Positions 54,895-64,000 of a stretch of 64,000 bases of DNA are shown here, piece after piece. The notes under the pieces are model-generated. The model was not told where the DNA came from. It ran no database searches and saw only the letters and a list, made by a program, of their open reading frames with translations. Source of the DNA: Datura wrightii. Lineage: Eukaryota > Streptophyta > Magnoliopsida > Solanales > Solanaceae. A program made the translations under genes and the position numbers. Position 1 is the first letter of the stretch. Every line of letters starts with the position of its first letter. The stretch lies in contig JASDFA010000003.1 of NCBI GenBank assembly GCA_035772735.1, positions 105,325,001 through 105,389,000 on the forward strand. Reading direction: 5' to 3'.

Positions 54895-57220
54895 GCCAAC
54901 AATCTCAAGAAGGTTGCATGGATGGTCATATGGACCACGAGGATGATGATCCCATGATGCCAGACATAGTAGGTGCCATTCGCCTACCACCCATGGTAAG
55001 GAATGTAGTGTTCCATGTGACCAGCATAATGTTACACTTGATATAAATGAAAGGACTCTTTGAAGGTCAACCAAGTGAAGACGTAAGTCGACATCTTCGA
55101 AATTTCCTGGAGATGTGCCAACCTTTCAACATCACAAACATAAGTCAAGAGTCGATCATATTGAGGCTTTTCCCATTTTCTTTGACTGGGGAAGCAATCG
55201 TGTGGCTTGAGGAACTCCCTTTGAGATGTATCACTTCATGGAAAGAGTTGAATGAAGCTTTCTTGGATAGGTTCTTCCCTCCATCGAGGATGTTGCAACT
55301 AAGAAATGATATTACTAACTTCAGGCAAATCCTGGGGGAACCTTTACATGAGGCATAACTTCCGGATAGAACACTCCTTCAAAGTTCTTATCGTTTCTTG
55401 GACTCCATTAACAAATCAGTGGCAAATAACTTGGTAGGTGGATCTCTCATGTACCAACCCTATGGAATAGCTAGAGCTTTGTTGGATTGGATGACTACAA
55501 CAAACCGAGCTTGGTACACGAGGAAACTGAAGCACCTTCGAGTGGTGCAGGTTCAAGTTTTGTGACCACCAAGATGAGAAAGAGGGATGAGGAGCGAGAT
55601 GAGACTTTGGAAAAAATGGTGACCCATCTCGAGTTGATGGCGAAGAACATCATGGGAACTGGGTCAAAGAACATTAATGCCATGGGGACTCAAGGTCCAA
55701 TGCAGTATGAAGGGGAGGCCTCACCACCTAGGTATGAAGAAGAATGCCAATTCATGGAAAATCAAATAGGGGGTTCTTGCTCGGGGTACCAAGGTGCCAA
55801 TCAAGGCCTTTGGCTCCTAAGGAAGAAGAATCAAGGTTGTAGAAACCATGACAACTAAGGTTAGGTTGATAGAAATGACAGATGGGGTAATCGTGATCAA
55901 AACCGTGATGGGAAACATTATCACTGAAGCTCAAACCTATATGTTCCCTCTCCAAAGGCTGAAAATCACCAATTGCAACCTGGTGTGAGCAATGTGGGAA
56001 GCTCCAAGATTGAAGAGAAGCTTGCTAGAGTACTCAAGAGAGTGGAATCCACTGATAGTGGAGTCAAGGAATTGAAAGGGGAGGTGTCGAACCTTGCCCA
56101 AATAGTGAACTCCCACTTAACATCGATTAAGCACTTGGAAGCGCAGATGAATCATTTGTCTTCCCAAATGAATTCCCAAATGAAAGGGACACTTCCTAGT
56201 GACACCGTACCCAATCCAAAGAAGGTTGACCATAGTATGGAAATTGTGACTACAAGTGGAAAACTGTTGGAAGATGTGGGTGTGAAGCCCAAATATATTC
56301 TTGACCCAAAAGAAAGTGGTAATGAAGTAATGGTTGCAGTGCCAGTGCCAAAAACACAAAGGTTGTGAATGATGAAGAAAGATTAGATGAGGGAGAAGTT
56401 GATGTGACTCCCGTGAATGATGTTGTTGAAGAGGAAATGAGCAAAGAGGCTTTACCCAACATGATCCAAGAATCAAGGATTCCACCTTCTTATCCTTAGA
56501 GGTTAGCAAAGAAGAAGGAGGATAATCAGTTTCAAAAATTTGTTGAGATGTTTAGTAAATTGTCCATTAATATACCTCTAGTGGATGCATTGCTCCAAAT
56601 GCTGGGTTATGCCAAATTTATGAAAGAATTATTACAGAAAAGGAAGGTCGTTGATGCTGGTGTAGAGGAAGTAACACACCATTGTAGTGCCATGAAGACA
56701 AGCAATATCACTCCCAAAAGAGAGGATCCGCGAGCCTTTACTATTCCTTGCACCATTAGGTTATGGTGTTCAAAAAGGCCTTATGTGATCTTAGGGAAAG
56801 CATAAATCTAATGCCTATCATTATTTTTAAGAAGTTCGGGTTGGAGAGTCCCAAACCCACCTCAATGAGGTTGTTGATAGTAGATCGATCCATAAAGAAA
56901 CCAGTGGGAGTGTTAGAGGATGTCTTGGTTCAGGTTGACAAGTTCATCCTCCAAGCTGACTTTGTCATGCTAGATTGTGCTATGAATGTTGAAGTACCTC
57001 TCATCTTGGGAGACCACTGCTTTCAACTTGCAGAGCTTTGATAGATGTGGAGCTTGGTGAGAAATTTTGAGTGGAAGGTGAGGAAGCCGCCTTTAAGGTT
57101 TGTCAAACCACTGAGTCCCCAGATGAGTGGAAGGTGATGTGGGTTTTGAATGATGAGGCAGAAAAAGATGAAGTTTGTGTTGATGAAGCAGATTCGGAGG
57201 ATGACCCTCCGAAAAACTAA
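54895..57220 (+). pseudogene. TE-E Athila-like gag-protease, degenerate
   Basis: At least five frame pieces. 55047-55358 is the capsid domain (FEGQPSEDVSRHLRNFLEMC, LRLFPFSLTGEAIVWLEELP, FFPPSRMLQLRNDITNF). 55487-55858 and 55973-56368 form the linker and coiled-coil part (SSKIEEKLARVLKRVES, KGTLPSDTVPNPK). 56548-56805 is the stretch before protease (FSKLSINIPLVDALLQM). 56763-57041 is the protease, where the active-site motif DLGASINLMP has become DLRESINLMP and ILGRPF has become ILGDHC. It cannot be active. Confidence 0.87.
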
Positions 57221-57266
57221 CAGTTGAGGAAGTATCTGTTGTTCCATGATGTTAAATAAGGCACTT

Positions 57267-57284
57267 CTTGGGAGGCAACCCAAG
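57267..57284 (+). promoter_or_regulatory. Conserved ORF1-end stem-loop, TE-E copy
   Basis: CTTGGGAGGCAACCCAAG: stem CTTGGG/CCCAAG, same loop AGGCAA. Compared with TE-A and TE-B, stem positions 2 and 3 are changed on both sides so that pairing is kept. Confidence 0.85.
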
Positions 57285-58930
57285 TGTTTTTATGTTTTGA
57301 TGCCTTGATACTTTGTTGATTTTGTTTTTGTAGGATGATTGGATAAGAAACAAGGAGAAGGAAAATAGGGTGGCCACTACACTAGACCAACGAAATGCTA
57401 ATGCTCAAGCGTGAGTCGCTGCCCTGTTGCATAGGAGAAGTTGAACTGAATAAAAAAGGGGAGGAAGTCGGCGTCTCACTGATGGAATATCGGAGGCATT
57501 CCGTGAAATAAAAGTATGGCACAGGTATGAACCATTGTACCTGGATAAAAGTTGAAAATAAAAGGTGCGAATCACCGGCAGAACACAGATGAAGATCTGT
57601 GAAATGCCAATTGATCGCAGTCAAAAAACAATGAACTGGGCTTTGAAGCGGTAACTTGTGTTGGAACCGGCGAAACATCAGTACTCACCGGTAGTTGTAG
57701 GTCTGGTGCGGATGGAGGTATGTAAATCTATTTTTAAAGCTTGACCAACCCATTGACCAACCTGACCCATAAAAATTTAAAAAATAGAGATCTGGTCAAA
57801 AAACCCCTTTTAACTTCCCAAAACCTCCTCTCTCCACCTTTTCACCTAACCACAACTCTTTCACCTTCCCAACTTCTCTCCATTAAAACCCACCATTTAC
57901 ACCCGCTTTTTTACTATCCAATCCCACTCCATCTCTTTAACCTATATAAACTCCCATTCTCATTCTCTTATTCTCACTTCTACTCACTCAAACTCTCTCT
58001 TAGAAACATAAGCTTTCACTCTTTGGAACACCATTGTTGGTCAAGTACAAAGCTTTAATTTCTTCACTTCTTCTCAATTCTCAAATTGGTATGTGTTCAT
58101 GAGCTCTTACATTGCTTTAATTTCATTGACTGTTGAGAATGTGAATCATGTTGCATCTGATATTTTCAATACTCATGTTCCCCATTACCCATTTTTGGGC
58201 TTTTCCATTGTGGAATATTTCTCATTATATGGGTATATTAGGGGTTGAATATTAATTGCATATTGTTACTATGAGTGTTCATTTTGGTTGAAAGTATGAG
58301 GTGAAGTGTGTGTTGGATATGATAGTTGGGGGTGAAGTTTGAGTAACCCCATGTGCTAAAAAGGCATGATTTTCTCGATGATAGATCGGGTGACATCGTT
58401 CTTAAGAGAAAATCGTCATGTTTTGTTTATTTTTCTATTTGAATGGGTGAATCTTAATGTGAGAGGGTGTGAGTAAGGCTTGTTTTTTAGAGAAATTTTG
58501 TCTAATTGGTTTTAGATAGAGCTAATAGATGGCGTGTTATCTGCGACAAGCTGGTCAAGATTAGCAAAATGCTGACTGAAGCGCAGGTGAGGGGCTTGAG
58601 GCTTTAGGCCATTGATTAGCACCCGCAGTTTGTTAGTGCTTCGTGGATCACGACCAGCAAATCACCGGTGTAGTGCCGGAGGGATAAAAGTTTGGCACAG
58701 AGAACTTCCCAGACCTACGACTCAATTGCATTTCGCGGATTGCCACTTGCATTTTGCCGCTTGAGTCGCGGTGCTAAAAATGTATGATTCTAATGTTTCA
58801 CCTTGTTTGTCATCTAATCCTTAGAATTTTCTTCCTTAGCTTAGCATAGCTGTTTCTTTTTCTTTTCTATTATTAAAAACACAAAAAAGAATCTTTTTTA
58901 GTGGCAACACTGACATGGATTTGCAGAATT
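57285..58930 (+). other. TE-E spacer between gag-protease and ORF2
   Basis: About 1.6 kb with no convincing gene. It has pyrimidine-rich sequence at 57790-58070 and scattered GC-rich pieces (57440-57700, 58530-58770) with words such as 'aaatcaccggtgtagtgccgga'. It ends with the possible splice acceptor GGATTTGCAG (58917-58926), 4 bases before the ORF2 ATG. Its position matches the spacers of TE-A and TE-B, with little sequence similarity. Confidence 0.6.
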
Positions 58931-59042
58931 ATGTCTTCATCCAGGAAGTCAGACAAGGGCAAGGCTCCCTCCACTTCAAAACGCAAGAGCAAAGAGAAGG
59001 CCAAGTCAAAGCCAACCCATACTAACACCAGGGAGGCAATCA
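58931..59042 (+). pseudogene. TE-E ORF2, N-terminal fragment
   Basis: It starts MSSSRKSDKGKAPSTSKRKSK, a basic Ser/Lys-rich N terminus of the same kind as MASRQDKGKGASTS in TE-A and TE-B ORF2. After ~36 residues it is cut by the insertion of TE-C. The extension of the open frame to 59152 is TE-C LTR sequence. Confidence 0.7.
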
Positions 59043-59054
59043 TGTTTTGTGTAC

Positions 59055-60559
59055 TGTTCACTCCCAACTACACGCAAGTGCACGTGGTTGTACAAGTAAT
59101 AAAGTGGCTTTATTTCAAGCCAGGTATCGAACCCACAGGGACTGTAATGTAATGTAATTTTCCGTTAAGTGTTTAGTATACGCAATTCTTTATACAAGTA
59201 AACAAATAGAACAAATGATGATTTTTCAAGAGTATTAGTTAATGTAACTTTAAGTAAGAAGATTTTAAATTATAATCTGAACAATAGCACAAACAAGCTA
59301 AGGTTAAGGAAAACATGCAGATATGTAATTTACTGATTAAATTTCAATCAATACTTCTCTTCGGTTATTGGTCAGGAATTATTAACCAATGGATTGGGTC
59401 TTTCGATCTCCTCTCCAATTAAAGAATTATGAGACTCACATTACACATTTTTGTGATGCAAACACTTCATATTCTAGCAATACACAACCAATTCCATAGA
59501 TGACCAAATATGACATTACAGATATGTTTCTATTCTGAATGTGAATCTTCTCTTAATTTTGCAACTAAGACAAGAACATATCCTACCAATTCACATCTCC
59601 AATTAATCTTCCTTTTGGAATTAAAACTGGAATTATAGGATTTACATTAACAATGGTCAATCATTAATGAAGTGAAAACAAGAATTAATAGAACAACCAT
59701 TGTAGAGAAGATAAAAACTGAAAGAACATCAATTACATATTACTACAGTCATCCTCAACCTCAGCTAAAGGTGAATTAGCCACTCATTTGATAATTAAAC
59801 ATCTTCAAACAAGTAGAAATCATACAAGCAATTGAAATAGAAGAGAAAAAGGAAGAAAATTAACCCAAGAACTTCTTCAGCTCAACTGCCTGATACCCAC
59901 GTTCTTAGCTTGAAATGTCAGATATACTAAAATAAAACCTAAGTGTGCTATTTGTACAAGTGGGAAATTTCCCGGAATAAACTGGCAACGTGGCATGGAG
60001 GGTATCGCGGAGCATCAACTCCGTGCCACGGTCTTGACGCAGACCTTCACTGGAACTTGGGGTTCTGGATAATTATCTTCAGCATGGCACAGAGGGTATC
60101 GCGGAGCCTCAGCTCCGTGCCACGGAGGTAACACGCACCTTTACTGGAATTCCAGGTGAGCAGCTAAATACTCCCACCTTGTCACTGAAGTGAATGCGGA
60201 GCATGGGCTCTGTGACACGGTGCCATTTCGCACCTTCACTGGAATTCTACCCAAATTCCACTCTAGGCAGAATGCCTCCGCGATGGTGGCGTGACACGAC
60301 CCTTGTCGCGGAGCACCAATTTTTTAGCATTTTCTTGCCGACTTCCTAGTTTTGCTTCCAAGTCCATTTCTCCACTTCACCAACTTGTAGATTTGTTCCC
60401 AAAATTCATTCTAACTGCAAAAACAATAACTAATCATGTTGGTTAGTATAAATCCACATTTACATAAAAATCACATGAGAATGTACACATAAAAGTAGAT
60501 AAACAAGTCAAAATTAAGAAATAAAGTATCACTTGGGCATGCAATTATGCCCAAGATCA
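59055..60559 (-). repeat. TE-C LTR (3' LTR, minus strand)
   Basis: It is homologous to the TE-A/B LTRs but diverged: 'cacgcaagtgcacgtggttgtacaagtaataaagtggc' at the left, 'aagtgtgctatttgtacaagtgggaaatttcccgg' around the former TATA, and the terminal hairpin 'cttgggcatgcaattatgcccaag' at the right. The left end could be any TG between 59043 and 59055. GC-rich inverted-repeat blocks lie at 59985-60310, for instance GGAGCATCAACTCCGTGCCACG. Confidence 0.82.
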
Positions 60560-61495
60560 CCTACCCCACACTTAAAGCCTTGTTCGTCCTCGAACAACCC
60601 TTTAATATATCATGTAATTGAAGACTCACGCATAGCTAATTTAGCACGACAATTCAAGTTGGGCTATAAAGGTTATTTAAGATAGCATGTTAAAAATAAG
60701 GCATGCATGATTTTCATCATTAAGATGAATTACAACTATGTTAAGACTTCCTAACCTCAAGAATCGCCTCGAAATCTTCGCAAACTCGTGCCAATCAACT
60801 GATCAAGAATTCCACATGAATGTTATCTATCATTAAACATGTGCCCTCACAACACAAGAGAGTTACCCCATTTTTACTTCAAAAGAATTTCAAATCACAA
60901 AAGGTATGGGTATATGAATCAAATTACTCTCACTCTCTCAAAGAATTCACATGCATCATGTAGTGAACCATAAGCTTGCCCTTAGTGTTTACTCCACTAA
61001 TTTAAGGATGCATGAACATAAGATCAAGTAGGACTTAATGGGTTGTAATGTAGTCTAAGGGACAGGTAGGTACTATTCTGGACAGTAATAGTGACTATCT
61101 TCCCCTAAGCGCTTTTAATACATCCAACATTCTTTAAGGACATCTCTTTTCTTACTTCCTCCTCACTCTTCTCACCCTCGAATATTTGCTTTTTGTTCCC
61201 ATTTCTTTAAGCACACTCAGCTTACTAGTGAAGCGTATTTAAGCAAATTTTTCATTTACTTTCGTACCCTCTACTAATAATCAATCATTTTCAACAAGTG
61301 CACCTTTGTCCTTTTCTCAACTTTCACAACTTCCACTTTTCCTTCTGTTTCACGCTTCTCACTCCTTTACTCTTTGGAATTTTTCACTTAAGCGCTTCGG
61401 AGTTTTGGATCAAATTCAAGGCTAATGAAAGAAAAGGATTAAGCTTATGTTTTAACTATCAATGAATAGGCTTAAGGCTCAATGGGGCTTATGAT
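60560..61495 (-). other. TE-C internal 3' region with polypurine tract
   Basis: It starts (plus strand) CCTACCCCACACTTAAAGCC, the reverse complement of the polypurine tract AAGTGTGGGGTAGG. The rest matches, in reverse, the 3' non-coding region of TE-A/B ('gttcgtcctcgaacaac', 'gggcatgtgccctcacaac') and the part of TE-D at 63850-64000. Homology ends near 61495 after 'ggctcaatggggcttatga'. No gene seen. Confidence 0.75.
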
Positions 61496-61714
61496 TTTCT
61501 GGCTTGAACTCTAGTTTTGCTTTGTATTGCTTCCAGATTATTTCGTGTCACCACCAAGATTTAATTATAATTTATCGAAAACTTCTAAAATCGACTTCTT
61601 AACTAACACTTGAACTTGATAATTTCTTGAACCAGTCCCTGTGGGTTCAACATTCCGACTCTTAAAAAGTGCCACTATATTACTTGTACGACCCGTACAC
61701 TTGCGGGCTCATCA
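61496..61714 (+). repeat. TE-D 5' LTR, end only
   Basis: The last ~100 bases ('agtccctgtgggttc', 'gccactatattacttgtacgacccgtacacttgcggg', ending CATCA at 61714) are related to the ends of the A/B/C LTRs. The upstream rest is missing or unrecognisable, so TE-D is truncated at its 5' side next to TE-C. Confidence 0.65.
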
Positions 61715-61720
61715 AGTTTT

Positions 61721-61737
61721 TCGCGCCGTTGCCGGGG
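61721..61737 (+). promoter_or_regulatory. TE-D primer-binding site, tRNA-Asp, one mismatch
   Basis: TCGCGCCGTTGCCGGGG differs from the perfect site only at its second base, 6 bases after the LTR end, the same spacing as in TE-A and TE-B. Confidence 0.85.
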
Positions 61738-61852
61738 ACTGGCGTATTAGTGAGTTGAAAACAAATTCTTGTGTTAGTCTTATTTTCGAAAAAAAATTTG
61801 TAGATATTTGTTTTAATTCTTTTTGATTTTTTTCGGATACCCTCTTCTTGAC

Positions 61853-62856
61853 ATGACATCATGGAATACAAATGGTTTAAATGGTGGATGCTCATATTTT
61901 GGCGAATCTTGTCTGAATTGCGGAGGACCCCACTTGTGGCAATACTGTAATACTTGTAATATATGTGGTGGTCAAAATGGCCATTGGAATGGTTTCCCAA
62001 ATGCATACACTTGCAGTATATGTGGTGGTCAAGATGGCCATTGGGATGGTTGTCCAAATGCATACTCCCCTCCCCCAAGCCCCTACTATGATCCTTCTGT
62101 TGTTTTTTATGAATATAGGAATGATGAAAATGAGGACTTGGAGTGCCAAGCTCGGATACAAAACATGATAAAACAAGTCCTTGAGCAAACAGAAGCAATG
62201 AAGGAGGAGATGGAAGCGTTGAGAATTCAGCAAGAGGAAAATGGAGAGGCCCTAGAAATGATGAGCGTTAAAATCACGGAGATGATGGCTGAGGCTGAAG
62301 CTTGCGGTAATTGCAAGTAAAGGTCTTATGCAATACTCAAGAGGAACCACAAGAAGAAGAAAAGGGTGAGTTCTTGGAAGAAGCCCAACAATTAGAAGCT
62401 CTTGAGAGTCCCCGTGATGGTTTTACACATATGGCCAATCCATTTATGAAAGAAGAGTTAGAGTCCCACCCATTTGACATTCATGGGGAATTAGATGTTG
62501 ATGTAGAGAAGGTGTACACAAGTAAGGAAGTCAAGAAAAATGCAGTTTCAGATTTGAGGTGTACTGTACCCCACTCGAAACATTTTTCAACATTGAGTTT
62601 GGTTGACAACCTAGAAATAGAGTCTTTCAAGCTTGTAGAGAAAGAGCTAGAGGAGGAACAAGCCCCATATATTCTGAAATTTGCTAAATCTAAGAGACAA
62701 AACGACTTCACTTACTTAAGGGCCAACAAGTGCAAGAGGCGACATCTACTGCTTGGTCCTTTAAGGTTTTCACCACCACCCCTAGAGCATAAGAGGAAAC
62801 TAGAGAAGAAATTAGGGGTGAGATTCATATCCTCAAGATGGAGGAAAAAGTGGTGA
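61853..62856 (+). pseudogene. TE-D ORF1: zinc-knuckle protein, frameshifted, with a duplicated knuckle
   Basis: It starts MTSWNTNGLNGGCSYFGES at 61853 and is homologous to TE-B ORF1 to its end. It carries three cysteine motifs where TE-B has two: C20-x2-C23-x3-H27-x4-C32, C35-x2-C38-x5-H44 with the last Cys replaced by Phe48, and C54-x2-C57-x5-H63-x3-C67. The second and third are a tandem duplication. The proline hinge (SPPPSPYYDP) and coiled-coil region follow. A one-base loss near 62300 shifts the frame to a stop at 62318; the continuation is open from 62311 and ends with RFISSRWRKKW and a stop at 62856. The function is unknown. Confidence 0.82.
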
Positions 62857-62895
62857 AACTTGATACATCGTGCTGCGATGTAAAATTAGGCGCTG

Positions 62896-62913
62896 CTTGG
62901 GAGGCAACCCAAG
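62896..62913 (+). promoter_or_regulatory. Conserved ORF1-end stem-loop, TE-D copy
   Basis: CTTGGGAGGCAACCCAAG, preceded by 'taaaattaggcgctg', 39 bases after the ORF1 stop. Its stem is the TE-E version, while the flanking 'aggcgctg' is as in TE-A and TE-B. Confidence 0.88.
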
Positions 62914-64000
62914 GGTACCACAGGTACCATTTTAATTTCTTGCATTTGTGTTGATTTTATTTATTTTTCATCTTGTGTTGTTTTTGGTGGAAAGTTAAGC
63001 ACATATGGAGGGGAAGTCTGAGTACCCATGGAGGAGAAAGCTAAAAAGCATGGAAAAGGAAAAGTGTGGGGTCAAATACCCACTTGTTCAAAGGAAGAAA
63101 AGCATGCTATTAGCTAGGCCTAGAGGCCTCAGGGAGTATTTCTCACCCTTTTAAATTTTAATTTGATGCTATGGGGACATAGCATGATTCAAGTGTGGGG
63201 TGAGGAAAATTTCAAAATTTTTGTGCTTAATGATTTTTGGTGAATGTAATGCTTGTGAGAAATATTTGAAATTTTGTTTTTGTGAGTCAAGCATGACTGC
63301 ATCACCCGTTGGTTTTTCTTTTCGGTTCTTTTCCGAAGGGGGGTCTTTGAACCGAATAATAATAAAAATTTTCTTTGTCTGTATATAGTGTTTTTAGTCA
63401 TAGTTAGAGACTATTTCCGATGATGGATGGTTGACGACCGTCTTGAAGAAAAATTAGTCAGTAGGTTGGTATTTGAACCCGTAGCTAATTGATGGCCTGA
63501 TGTTCTTGTTATGTGCTATACATGATTGTAAGATGCAAGTGTGGTTAGTGTTGAAGCATGTAAGAAGTGTATAACTTTGTTGAGACACCTAGGCTCTTGA
63601 ATTTGACTCTATGTGCTGAAAGCTTAATTTTGAATTCTTGTGATTAGCTGAGTTAAGAGACTACTGGATGTGTCTTGAATTGAGCATGTGCTGTGAGTGT
63701 AAGTTTTTCAAATATTCTATGCTATTGTGGAATGTCTAGAACTTGCCTGGTGTGTATATAAAACGAAATGAAGGATGTGAACTGTAGGAGATGATTTAGG
63801 CATTTCTTTGAATGAACCTAATTTTTATCCCTCACTTTACCTACCTTGAATGTTGAATCCTAGTGAGCCCCATTTAGCCTTAAGCCTATTCTTTGATAGC
63901 TACGACATCAGCTTAACCCTTTTTCTTTCATTAGCCTTGAATTTGATCCAAAAATCCTAAGTGCTTAACTGAAAATCCGATAGAGTGAAGGAAAGAGAAT
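62914..64000 (+). other. TE-D 3' region, no ORF2, cut by the window edge
   Basis: Only ~275 bases after the stem-loop comes the purine motif CAAGTGTGGGGTGAGG (63188-63203) that in TE-A lies downstream of ORF2, and an earlier version AAAGTGTGGGGTC lies at 63062-63075. There is no room for, or trace of, ORF2. From 63300 on it follows the TE-A 3' region ('gatggatggttgacgaccgtctt' at 63421-63443, 'gaatgtctagaacttgcctggtgtgtata' at 63731-63759). Confidence 0.75.

Larger units (their letters stand above)
16461..59054 (+). mobile_element. TE-E: Athila-like gypsy retrotransposon, split by later insertions
   Basis: Its 5' LTR starts at 16461 (TGAGTTGATAATTTACC) within the TE-F LTR. It is interrupted at 16755 by TE-G1, resumes at 53637 and ends at 54760. 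A tRNA-Asp primer-binding site, a degenerate gag-protease, the conserved stem-loop and the beginning of ORF2 follow. TE-C then interrupts it at ~59043-59054. The 3' half and 3' LTR are beyond the window. Gag and protease resemble Athila-group proteins, and no RT or integrase is seen between protease and ORF2. Confidence 0.8.

Noticed and set aside
1..64000. Host protein-coding gene or ribosomal/transfer RNA gene
   Set aside because: Every recognisable coding stretch belongs to a transposable element, and no non-element gene family or RNA gene could be identified.

Overview
The window is plant nuclear DNA, almost certainly from a dicot and most likely a member of the nightshade family. That last point is an inference from the style of the LTRs and from a SINE-like fragment. 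I see no host gene. From about 4.1 kb to the right edge the sequence is long-terminal-repeat (LTR) retrotransposons inserted into one another. The first 4.1 kb is the tail of a Ty1/copia element followed by AT-rich intergenic DNA.

The nesting can be read from LTR ends (TG...CA), polypurine tracts, primer-binding sites and short target duplications. TE-F (4112-16460, minus strand) is a Ty3/gypsy element of the Del/Tekay type, and its 3' LTR edge is tandemly triplicated (2047 bp x 3). Its 5' LTR was hit by TE-E (from 16461), an Athila-like element. The 5' LTR of TE-E was hit by TE-G1 (16756-53631), a second Del-like gypsy. TE-G1 received TE-G2 (to 43857), and a later deletion fused the 5' LTR of G1 to the gag end of G2. 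The integrase region of TE-G2 was hit by TE-A (22384-40897, duplication GGAAG). The 5' LTR of TE-A was hit by TE-B (22743-31270, minus strand, duplication AGAGG). This makes six levels. Separately, a 4.4-kb solo LTR (45737-50154, duplication ATTCA) sits in G1, and elements C and D lie beyond an ORF2 fragment of E at the right edge.

The most interesting part is the A/B/C/D family. These are LTR elements primed by tRNA-Asp that carry no reverse transcriptase or integrase. They appear modular. A carries gag-protease as ORF1 plus ORF2, a protein resembling the 'putative plant transposon protein' family. B has nearly the same LTRs, leader and ORF2, but ORF1 is replaced by a 344-residue protein with two zinc-knuckle-like motifs, a proline-rich hinge and a probable coiled coil. 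D carries the zinc-knuckle ORF1 and no ORF2. The Athila-like E carries gag-protease and the start of an ORF2. At the end of ORF1 all four share a stem-loop whose stem changes in a compensatory way between elements. A GC-rich inverted repeat sits just upstream of the LTR TATA box and recurs inside the elements.

In B both ORFs are open. In A, D, E, F, G1 and G2 the coding regions are broken by stops, frameshifts, deletions or lost catalytic residues. B is therefore the only element here that could still make its proteins, and it would need replication enzymes supplied by another element.
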